Shown here: positions 1 through 6,030 of the stretch, one piece after another
Layout of the letters: the number at the start of each line of letters is the position of its first letter
Position numbering within the stretch: position 1 is the first letter of the stretch
Origin: Dolichospermum compactum NIES-806
GTDB taxonomy: Bacteria > Cyanobacteriota > Cyanobacteriia > Cyanobacteriales > Nostocaceae
DNA: 19,970 bases
NCBI RefSeq assembly: GCF_002368115.1
Contig: NZ_AP018316.1
Location: 3,945,540-3,965,509 of the forward strand
Direction: 5' to 3'
Program-made: the position numbers and the translations under genes
Notes under the pieces: model-generated
The model's input: the letters and a program-made list of their open reading frames with translations, nothing else
The model's database searches: none
Told to the model about the DNA's origin: nothing

Positions 1-670
1 TAAGTATCACCTCAATGACTTTGCAAAGGTGATGCGTGGTATTGCCACAGGAGCGAATGATTTCTTTTTTTTAACAACACAGCAGGTTCAAGAACTGGCA
101 ATTCCTGAAGAATTTCTTAAACTCGCAATTGGACGGACAAAAGATGTAACAGGAGATAAATTAACTATTGAAGATATCAAAAAATTAGAAGAAAATAATC
201 GTCCCACAATTTTACTTTCAATAAATAGTAATGATAATATCCCTGAATCAGTTGCTAACTATCTTGAAGAAGGTGAAAAATTAGGTTTGCCTGACCGTCC
301 CCTGATTAAACAACGTAAATTGTGGTATAAAATAGAATATAGAGAAGTGCCACCCATATTATTTGCTTATCTTGGTAGACGCAATTCCCGGTTTATTAAA
401 AATGAGGCTGGTGTTGTTCCATTAACAAGTTTTTTGTGTATTTATCCTATTTATGATGATGAACTATATATCGCTAATCTTTGTGAGGCTTTAAATGATC
501 CTGAGACAATTAAAAATCTTAGACTGGTAGGCAAAAGCTATGGTTCTGGAGCAATTAAAGTTGAGCCTCGTAATCTTGATAAAGTTCCTATTCCAGAACA
601 TATAGTAGATAAATATAACTTAAGCCGACAAAAATATAAAACTAAAAGTCAGCAACTTGAACTGTTTTAA
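1..670 (+). CDS. Eco57I/TaqI-like adenine-specific DNA methyltransferase, C-terminal part (5' end outside window)
   Basis: The reading frame is open from base 2 to a TAA at 668-670 and has no convincing start of its own, so this is the last 222 residues of a longer protein. The ATG at 29 is internal. The visible part looks like the target-recognition half of class I N6-adenine methyltransferases of the Eco57I/TaqI type. It has a 'VMRGIATGANDFF' motif near the beginning, then 'RRNSRFI', 'LTSFLCIYPIY', and near the end 'YGSGAIKVEPRNLDKVPIP', a layout common in these C-terminal domains. The catalytic NPPY motif and SAM-binding region would lie upstream and are not visible. The family's role is modification of a specific DNA site, alone or in a restriction-modification system. 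Nothing downstream resembles a nuclease. A type IIG or BREX-type methylase cannot be excluded. Confidence 0.72.
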   Translation, partial: KYHLNDFAKVMRGIATGANDFFFLTTQQVQELAIPEEFLKLAIGRTKDVTGDKLTIEDIKKLEENNRPTILLSINSNDNIPESVANYLEEGEKLGLPDRPLIKQRKLWYKIEYREVPPILFAYLGRRNSRFIKNEAGVVPLTSFLCIYPIYDDELYIANLCEALNDPETIKNLRLVGKSYGSGAIKVEPRNLDKVPIPEHIVDKYNLSRQKYKTKSQQLELF

Positions 671-803
671 GCTGTTACACAGATAAATTTAAGGCTCTTG
701 AGTACATAATATGCAAAATCTGAACAAAGAAATCTCATAAAGCTTGCTGTGTAGAAGAAATAAGCCATATTTTTGAATATTATGGCAAAATTTTTTCTCT
801 TTG

Positions 804-831
804 CCCTGTTCCCTGTTCCCTGTTCCCTATT
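804..831. repeat. Heptanucleotide tandem repeat (CCCTGTT x 4)
   Basis: Three exact CCCTGTT units are followed by CCCTATT. This is the short tandemly repeated repetitive (STRR) class known from heterocystous cyanobacteria. A related array in the opposite sense lies inside the NRPS gene at 10233-10267. Confidence 0.85.
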
Positions 832-1087
832 ACCGACTGGTAACTTAGCATAACAAGTACCGAAGAGCCAAATTTAATAAATAAATAGCATTACCTTGAT
901 TTTTAATTGTGCGTATTTAATAAGTAAGACCTCCTTTATTGTTCCATAGGCGCATTTAATTGCTTTGTTTGTTTTCTCTTTCATATCCTGTAATTGCTGT
1001 TACACATATACGGCGGGAAAACCTATCAAATAGAGAAATTTGCATATTTAATGAGGCTTTGGTGGGTGAAGGTATGATTTTTTCTCA

Positions 1088-1111
1088 CGCAGAGGCGCAG
1101 AGTCGCAGAGA
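1088..1111. repeat. Octanucleotide tandem repeat (CGCAGAGN x 3)
   Basis: The units are CGCAGAGG, CGCAGAGT and CGCAGAGA, preceded by TTTCTCA. It is a familiar intergenic repeat type in Nostoc-like genomes. It has no evident regulatory role here. Confidence 0.75.
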
Positions 1112-1199
1112 GTAAGAGTTTGAGAAATAGAATGTTTGATTTTTATACCTCAATTCAGCAAGATCCATATTTAATGATTAGTTGTTCTTCTAGTTATCA

Positions 1200-1228
1200 T
1201 TGACTAATATTTACTCATAAGATATAAA
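1200..1228 (+). promoter_or_regulatory. Predicted sigma70-type promoter of chlP
   Basis: TTGACT at 1200-1205 and TATAAA at 1223-1228 are separated by exactly 17 bp, the ideal spacing for the housekeeping sigma factor. Transcription would start near 1235, giving a leader of roughly 125 nt before the TTG start at 1359. The call rests on the match alone. Confidence 0.55.
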
Positions 1229-1346
1229 AAACACGGGTTTCATGTCGAAATATTAAGGAATATTGTATTTATATCAAAACCTGGAGCTACAAAGGAAATT
1301 CAGCCAAAAGTCCGTGATAGGATACTTTGGGAAAATATTCATAATT

Positions 1347-1352
1347 AGGAGA
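1347..1352 (+). promoter_or_regulatory. Ribosome binding site deciding the chlP TTG start
   Basis: AGGAGA lies six bases before a TTG codon at 1359. This is the strongest Shine-Dalgarno match around the gene and puts the start exactly where ChlP homology begins. The longer in-frame start at 1263 has no such site. Confidence 0.7.
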
Positions 1353-1358
1353 AAACCT

Positions 1359-2579
1359 TTGACACTACGGGTTGCTGTTGTGGGTTCGGGACCTGCGGGT
1401 TCATGCGCTGCCGAAACCCTAGCTAAAGCTGGGATTGAAACCTATTTGTTTGAGCGCAAGTTAGATAACGCCAAACCTTGTGGGGGTGCTATTCCCCTCT
1501 GTATGGTGAGTGAGTTTGACTTACCACCGGCAATTATTGACCGTCGGGTACGGAAGATGAAAATGATTTCTCCTTCTAATCGTGAAGTTGATATCAATCT
1601 GATAAATGAAGAAGAATATATAGGAATGTGCCGCCGCGAAGTGCTGGATGGTTTCTTGCGAGACCGGGCGGCAAAATTAGGGGCAAATTTAATTAACGCC
1701 ACTGTTCATAAAGTTGATATCCCTGGGAACAATACCGACCCCTATACCATTCACTACGTTGACCATACAGGGGACGGGGCGCAAGGCGTTACCAAAACCC
1801 TAAAGGTGGATTTAATCGTGGGTGCTGACGGGGCAAATTCCCGCGTTGCCAAGGATATGGGTGCTGGAGATTACAATTATGCGATCGCCTTCCAAGAACG
1901 CATTCGTCTTCCCCAAGACAAAATGGACTATTACAACGACCTCGCCGAAATGTACGTTGGCGATGATGTTTCCACCGACTTCTACGCTTGGGTATTCCCC
2001 AAATACGATCACGTAGCCGTCGGTACTGGCACAATGCACATCAACAAAGCCAGAATCAAACAATTTCAAACTGGTATTCGCGCCCGTGCTTCGGAAAAAC
2101 TCGCCGGTGGTGAAATCATCAAAATCGAGGCCCACCCCATCCCTGAACATCCCCGCCCCCGTCGCGTTGTCGGTCGTATAGCCTTGGTAGGAGATGCTGC
2201 TGGTTATGTTACCAAGTCTTCCGGGGAAGGTATCTACTTCGCGGCTAAATCCGGTAGAATGTGCGCCGAAGCCATTGTCGAAGCCGCTAACAGTGGGGCG
2301 CGGATTCCCATAGAAGCCGACCTCAAGGTATACCTCAAACGTTGGGATAGGAAATACGGACTCACCTACAAAGTATTAGACATTCTCCAAAACGTCTTCT
2401 ACCGTTCCGATGCTACCCGGGAAGCATTTGTAGAAATGTGTGATGATTTGGACGTACAAAAGCTAACTTTTGATAGTTATCTCTATAAAACCGTAGTTCC
2501 TGCTAACCCCTTCACCCAATTAAAAATTACTGCCAAAACCCTTGGTAGTTTAATTCGTGGTAACGCCCTTGCACCCTAA
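1359..2579 (+). CDS. chlP: Geranylgeranyl reductase ChlP (TTG start)
   Basis: ChlP uses NADPH to reduce geranylgeranyl groups to phytyl, supplying the tail of chlorophyll a and phytyl diphosphate for tocopherol and phylloquinone. The protein has 406 residues, as expected for cyanobacterial ChlP. The N-terminal FAD-binding Rossmann motif is GSGPAG (residues 9-14). A conserved 'PCGGAIP' follows near residue 40, and 'GDAAGYVTKSSGEG' near 278 is the second flavin-binding motif of this flavoprotein family. The start is TTG at 1359, set by an AGGAGA site and by the typical 'MTLRVAVVGSG' beginning. An in-frame TTG at 1263 would add 32 residues with no family resemblance. The gene has its own promoter and a strong terminator, so it appears monocistronic and unrelated to the NRPS cluster. 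I see no lesion. Confidence 0.95.
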   Translation: MTLRVAVVGSGPAGSCAAETLAKAGIETYLFERKLDNAKPCGGAIPLCMVSEFDLPPAIIDRRVRKMKMISPSNREVDINLINEEEYIGMCRREVLDGFLRDRAAKLGANLINATVHKVDIPGNNTDPYTIHYVDHTGDGAQGVTKTLKVDLIVGADGANSRVAKDMGAGDYNYAIAFQERIRLPQDKMDYYNDLAEMYVGDDVSTDFYAWVFPKYDHVAVGTGTMHINKARIKQFQTGIRARASEKLAGGEIIKIEAHPIPEHPRPRRVVGRIALVGDAAGYVTKSSGEGIYFAAKSGRMCAEAIVEAANSGARIPIEADLKVYLKRWDRKYGLTYKVLDILQNVFYRSDATREAFVEMCDDLDVQKLTFDSYLYKTVVPANPFTQLKITAKTLGSLIRGNALAP

Positions 2580-2591
2580 ATATAGGAAATC

Positions 2592-2626
2592 AGAAGCCAG
2601 AAATTCGTTTCTGGACTTCTTTTTTT
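2592..2626 (+). terminator. Rho-independent terminator after chlP
   Basis: Beginning 12 bases after the chlP stop, AGAAG-CCAGAAA pairs with TTTCTGG-(A)-CTTCT around a TTCG tetraloop. The stem is 12 bp with one bulged A and runs straight into a run of seven T. Stem, stable tetraloop and T tract make this a convincing terminator. Confidence 0.88.
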
Positions 2627-2785
2627 GGGGTCGCTTTCTCCTGTGTTCTACTGATTACCACACAGGTATCGCAGATTTACCTTCATTTAGGGATGCGATC
2701 GCAAAGCACAGTCAACATCAACAAAAGAGAATATGTAGGGCTTGCTGAAAAAGTAGAAAAAGGCAAAAAAAAATTGACCAGGTAG

Positions 2786-3098
2786 TTAGGCAAAAGCAAA
2801 GATAAGTTTTTGTTGTTTAAAATTAGGCAAAACATCACTTTTTTTAATCAAATTAGAGAAGAAAGAGATTATTTGGGAAAATTGCCATAAAAATCCCCAA
2901 AAACCCCTTGATAGTAAGGTAGAAAGATTCATAACTAAAAAAGTAATAGCAATAGCAGTCTCCAGAGGTATGAGGAAGTTTAGCCATGACTCTACCCAAA
3001 CTAAATCTTCGTTTACCCTGCCCAAATTTACCTTCAATACAGTTACGAATACCTTCGTCATAAGCAGCCTGTTTCTTATTTTCTTTACATGAACCCCA
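2786..3098 (-). pseudogene. IS5/IS1182-like transposase remnant, 5'-truncated and frameshifted
   Basis: On the - strand two overlapping frames together read like the C-terminal end of a DDE transposase. The first frame gives 'RNCIEGKFGQGKRRFSLGRV', including the region of the catalytic glutamate of this family, and continues to 'MAKLPHTS'. The second frame continues 'ETAIAITFLVMNLSTLL'. A single extra base in the CC at 2962-2963 (GG on the coding strand) explains the switch; removing it restores 'HTSETAIAI'. The N-terminal catalytic part is missing: homology stops near 3098, where the inverted-repeat element begins. It is a dead relic. The family is assigned from motif recall, so the precise IS group is uncertain. 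Confidence 0.75.
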
Positions 3099-3290
3099 CA
3101 TTCCGCACTTCATTTTGTAATACACCAAGATTACCATTATAGGGCTAATAATAGTCAGATAGCGATTCCTACGGAGCGCTTCGCGATCGCATTACCACCA
3201 GGAAAAATCAGGATTAATACTTAATAAAACTATCCTAATTTGGTAACATTTTTTGAAGTATAAATATGTGACATTTTGAAGTGCGGAATG
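3099..3290. mobile_element. MITE-like element with inverted ends, non-coding
   Basis: CATTCCGCACTTC at 3099-3111 is repeated exactly in inverted orientation at 3278-3290. Extended to 20 bases the ends match at 17 positions. The 192 bp between them encode nothing credible and contain a HIP1-bearing palindromic repeat (3162-3190). The left end coincides with the point where the transposase remnant loses homology, which suggests insertion or recombination there. I see no clear target duplication, so it may be an IS end pair rather than a complete MITE. Confidence 0.5.
3162..3190. repeat. HIP1-containing palindromic repeat
   Basis: The stretch starts GCGATTCC and ends GCGATCGC, with complementary GCGAT/ATCGC ends and an internal GCG-CTT-CGC hairpin. 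It resembles dispersed intergenic repeats common in Nostocales genomes. Confidence 0.6.
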
Positions 3291-3468
3291 CCGGATGAAC
3301 TACTAGGAACGAATCGCACAGCGTAACTTTCTGTACCGTTGCTCATTTCACCCCTCGCCCCTCAATATATCCTTGGATAGATTTTGTCTAAAAAATTCTG
3401 AATATCATAAATGAAAGGTATGAAATCCTGAGTATACAAAAAATCTTTTTTATTACATTGCTTCTTCT

Positions 3469-3879
3469 ATGAATAAATATTGTCGTGATCAAGCTAGAGA
3501 TGAACTTTGGTTAATGATGGGAGCAGGAGCAACAGCGGGAGTTGCGGGTGGAATTTCTCCTATTGTTGCGCTCACATTTCAAACCACTTTAGCTGGTGTA
3601 CAGGGTGTTGTAATCACTCGCATTGCTCAAATTTATGACATGAGTTTGATACCTGCTAGTGGTGCTGGAGCAATGGCCGCAGCAATTATAGGCGTAGGTG
3701 GTGGACAATTCCTTTTTAATATAGGCAGTATTGTAGCAGGGTTGATTCCTGGTATTGGCTCAGTGGTTCAACCCGCAATGGGAGCGGCCGCAGTTAAAGC
3801 ACTGGGTGAAGTTGCTATTACCTATTTTGAAAATATGTATCCCAACAAAATCTACAGCCCAAAAACAAAAACATTGTAG
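3469..3879 (+). CDS. Small glycine-rich DUF697-like membrane protein
   Basis: This 136-residue protein is rich in Gly and Ala and has three likely membrane-embedded or hydrophobic helical stretches: about residues 17-37, 64-90 and 93-112. The pattern 'AQIYDMSLIPASGAGAMAAA' followed by 'IGSIVAGLIPGIGSVVQPAM' resembles DUF697, a domain often fused to small GTPases. No GTPase motif is present here, so it would be a stand-alone version. The ATG at 3469 has no Shine-Dalgarno site, and an in-frame TGA lies at 3421, which limits any extension. The stop is only 11 bp from the stop of the convergent ABC gene. Molecular function is unknown. The family assignment is moderately sure. Confidence 0.7.
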   Translation: MNKYCRDQARDELWLMMGAGATAGVAGGISPIVALTFQTTLAGVQGVVITRIAQIYDMSLIPASGAGAMAAAIIGVGGGQFLFNIGSIVAGLIPGIGSVVQPAMGAAAVKALGEVAITYFENMYPNKIYSPKTKTL

Positions 3880-3890
3880 TTTGTCTCACC

Positions 3891-5915
3891 CTAAACTTTT
3901 ACCCATTTCAAAACATTGGGGTCTTTATTATAGCTGTAGGTAGAACCATCCTCAGTAGTAATAGTTTGACTTTTACTGGCTTTAGTTCTCACAGTCCCCA
4001 GTGAATAGTCTGTTAATTTCTGCATTTCTTGATGAGAAAGTCCGGTAATGACACTTACTTGTGTTGCTGTTTCTGATTGATTAGGAGATTGATTAGTGAC
4101 CAAATTATCTATTGTCATTTCAGTATTTCCAGCAGCACTGATGACAACTGATTGTAATTTCTGACGTTGATAATCTTGTACAGTCAAAAGTTGCCAACTA
4201 GAATCTTGAGAAAGTTCTAAAACCCATTGATGATAATCAAATAAGCTTTCTCGATGTCCGACACTGATAAATGTTGTTTTTGCTGCTCGTAATTGTTGAT
4301 ATAAGTTACCTTCATTCTTTAAATCTAAAGCACTCGTAGCTTCATCTAAGATAGTGAAACCAGGTTGAGTAACTAACAGTCTGGCAAATGCTAAACGTTG
4401 TTGCTCTCCTAAAGATAATATATTTTCCCAAGGAACTTCAGTATCAAAACCATCTACTCGACTTAATAAACTATCCAGATTAACTTGTTTTAAAACTTCT
4501 TTGAGCGCGCGATCGCTGACTATTCGTTCTGTATGTGGATAAAGTAACTGTTCCCGCAAAGTTCCTAAAATAATGTAAGGACGTTGAGGTAAAAACAACA
4601 CTTCTTCCAAAGGAGGCCGCACCAGACGACCTGTTCCTGCATTCCACAAACCAGCGATCGCTCTCAACAAAGAACTTTTACCCCTACCACTCGGACCAAC
4701 AATTAATAAACCTTCTCCTGGTTGTACAGAAAGTGATAAATCTTCCACAATTACCCTTTCATAATCGGGAGTTTGTAAAGTTACTTGATCAAAACTAATA
4801 TAATTATCTTCTACTGTTTTAATAGTATTAGCATTTTCCGATTGTTTAGTAACTGCTTCCAAAGCAAAAGAAAAATTAGATAACCGCTCAACATAAACAG
4901 AGAACTTCCCTGAAATTCCAAACTCATTAATTAATTCTGCTAGAGCATTAGCAAAAAGATAAGCACACAAAGAAGCTTGACTAATTTCTCCAAATTCCAA
5001 ATGATTTGCAATATATAAAGGACCCAATATTAAAAATGGAAATACCTCAATTACAGCTTGATATCCTCTATTAAAAAAGTCTTGATTTCTTTCCCAGCTA
5101 ATTTTCCTTTTAGCAATCTTGATTAACTCATCAAATCTTTTACCAATAATATTTGACTCTTGTTTTTCTCCCCGAAAAAAAGCTATAGATTCAGCATGAA
5201 CCCTAACATGAGTTAAACAATAGTTATAATCAGCCTTAGATTCCAGTTCCTCTTGATTAACTTTATTTATTTCTTGATTCAAATAGAAAGCAACTAGATT
5301 ACCCAAAAGAGTATAAATTACTAAAATAATTGCAACTTGTTTGGAAATTGACCAAATAATTATAATATAAGCTGCGATTTCCAGTATTTTTTCTAGTAAG
5401 GTAGTTGAAAAAGTCAAAGCATTATTTATAACAGGTTCAATTTCTTGGGTGATGCGTTGATCAGGATTATCAATATCAGACTTAAAATTGATTTTGTAGT
5501 ATGCTCTTTCATGTAAATATTTTGCAAGAATGTGATTATTTAACCATTCATACCACTCTAGGACGATTTGCCTTCTGACAAACTTAGAAAACCCTACCAA
5601 TGCTGTTACAAATGCTAGGGTTATAGCATAAGTAAATACAATATTAAAAAACTGAGAAACATCTTTTCCTGTAATAGTAATATCAACTATGTAGCGATAA
5701 AGAAAATTACTAAATACATTTAAACTAACAAGTCCAATTATAAGTATTATCAATAGAATAAGCATTCCCCAGGAACGAATCACGTCTGAAAATGCTCTTT
5801 CCCTTGAGGTATTTGGATACCAATAAGGTTCGGCAATAGATTGAACATTTTTCCAAAATTGAGTCAAAGCTGAAAAAGGATTTGTCGAAGGTTCAGGTTG
5901 AACTTGAGTTGGCAT
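3891..5915 (-). CDS. ABC exporter, fused membrane and ATPase domains (SbmA/BacA/McyH-like)
   Basis: This 674-residue half-transporter has an N-terminal membrane domain (about 45-345, with clear helices at 50-70, 93-110, 176-211 and 288-302). The 'DNPDQRITQEIE' loop at 149-160 is characteristic of the SbmA/BacA and peroxisomal ABCD group. The ATPase domain (about 375-570) is complete: Walker A GPSGRGKS 407-414, Q-loop Q443, signature LSLGEQQ 500-506, Walker B TILDE 521-525, H-loop H554. Homologues such as McyH sit beside cyanobacterial NRPS clusters and are thought to export the peptide, and that is the likely role here. About 90 extra C-terminal residues, including 'TITTEDGSTYSYNKDPN', are not part of the ABC fold. 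The gene follows the NRPS by 115 bp with no terminator, so co-transcription is likely. Its ATG is preceded by tandem repeats rather than a Shine-Dalgarno site. Confidence 0.88.
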   Translation of the reverse strand: MPTQVQPEPSTNPFSALTQFWKNVQSIAEPYWYPNTSRERAFSDVIRSWGMLILLIILIIGLVSLNVFSNFLYRYIVDITITGKDVSQFFNIVFTYAITLAFVTALVGFSKFVRRQIVLEWYEWLNNHILAKYLHERAYYKINFKSDIDNPDQRITQEIEPVINNALTFSTTLLEKILEIAAYIIIIWSISKQVAIILVIYTLLGNLVAFYLNQEINKVNQEELESKADYNYCLTHVRVHAESIAFFRGEKQESNIIGKRFDELIKIAKRKISWERNQDFFNRGYQAVIEVFPFLILGPLYIANHLEFGEISQASLCAYLFANALAELINEFGISGKFSVYVERLSNFSFALEAVTKQSENANTIKTVEDNYISFDQVTLQTPDYERVIVEDLSLSVQPGEGLLIVGPSGRGKSSLLRAIAGLWNAGTGRLVRPPLEEVLFLPQRPYIILGTLREQLLYPHTERIVSDRALKEVLKQVNLDSLLSRVDGFDTEVPWENILSLGEQQRLAFARLLVTQPGFTILDEATSALDLKNEGNLYQQLRAAKTTFISVGHRESLFDYHQWVLELSQDSSWQLLTVQDYQRQKLQSVVISAAGNTEMTIDNLVTNQSPNQSETATQVSVITGLSHQEMQKLTDYSLGTVRTKASKSQTITTEDGSTYSYNKDPNVLKWVKV

Positions 5916-5916
5916 A

Positions 5917-5972
5917 GTTGTCAGTTGTTGGTTGTCAGTTGTTGGTTGTCAGTTGTTGGTTGTCAGTTGTTG
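5917..5972. repeat. 14-bp tandem repeat, four exact copies, directly upstream of the ABC gene
   Basis: GTTGTCAGTTGTTG occurs four times without a mismatch (5917, 5931, 5945, 5959). It begins one base from the ABC start codon (CAT at 5913-5915), so it forms the leader of that gene and leaves no purine-rich ribosome binding site. It has no spacers and is not a CRISPR array. Confidence 0.9.
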
Positions 5973-5996
5973 GTTGTTTAAAATAACCAATCATCA

Positions 5997-6016
5997 ATTA
6001 CCCATTACCCATTACC
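5997..6016. repeat. Heptanucleotide tandem repeat (ATTACCC x 3)
   Basis: Two exact ATTACCC units and a partial third lie between the NRPS stop and the 14-bp array. It is another STRR of the Nostoc type. The whole 115-bp spacer is made largely of repeats, with no terminator visible. Confidence 0.75.
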
Positions 6017-6030
6017 AGATTTATTCAAAA

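Larger units (their letters stand above)
671..1199. other. Intergenic spacer with short repeats, no gene seen
   Basis: This AT-rich spacer between the methyltransferase and the chlP promoter has no plausible coding frame or tRNA-like structure. It holds a heptanucleotide tandem repeat at 804-831 and an octamer repeat at 1088-1111. I see no clear hairpin terminator after the methyltransferase stop. Confidence 0.6.

Noticed and set aside
1..670. A complete restriction-modification or phage-defence system
   Set aside because: Only the methyltransferase tail is inside the window and nothing downstream encodes a nuclease or other defence protein.
1263..1358. Upstream in-frame TTG start for chlP adding 32 residues
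   Set aside because: There is no Shine-Dalgarno site and no family resemblance, while the TTG at 1359 has AGGAGA and gives the expected 406-residue protein.
1442..2150. Several frames of 60-112 residues overlapping chlP
   Set aside because: All lie within or antisense to an intact, well-recognised chlP, with no independent start signals.
2557..2748. 63-residue + strand frame after chlP
   Set aside because: It overlaps the chlP end and runs through the terminator hairpin. It has no ribosome binding site or recognisable sequence.
5917..5972. Possible CRISPR array
   Set aside because: The 14-bp units are contiguous with no spacers. It is a simple tandem repeat.
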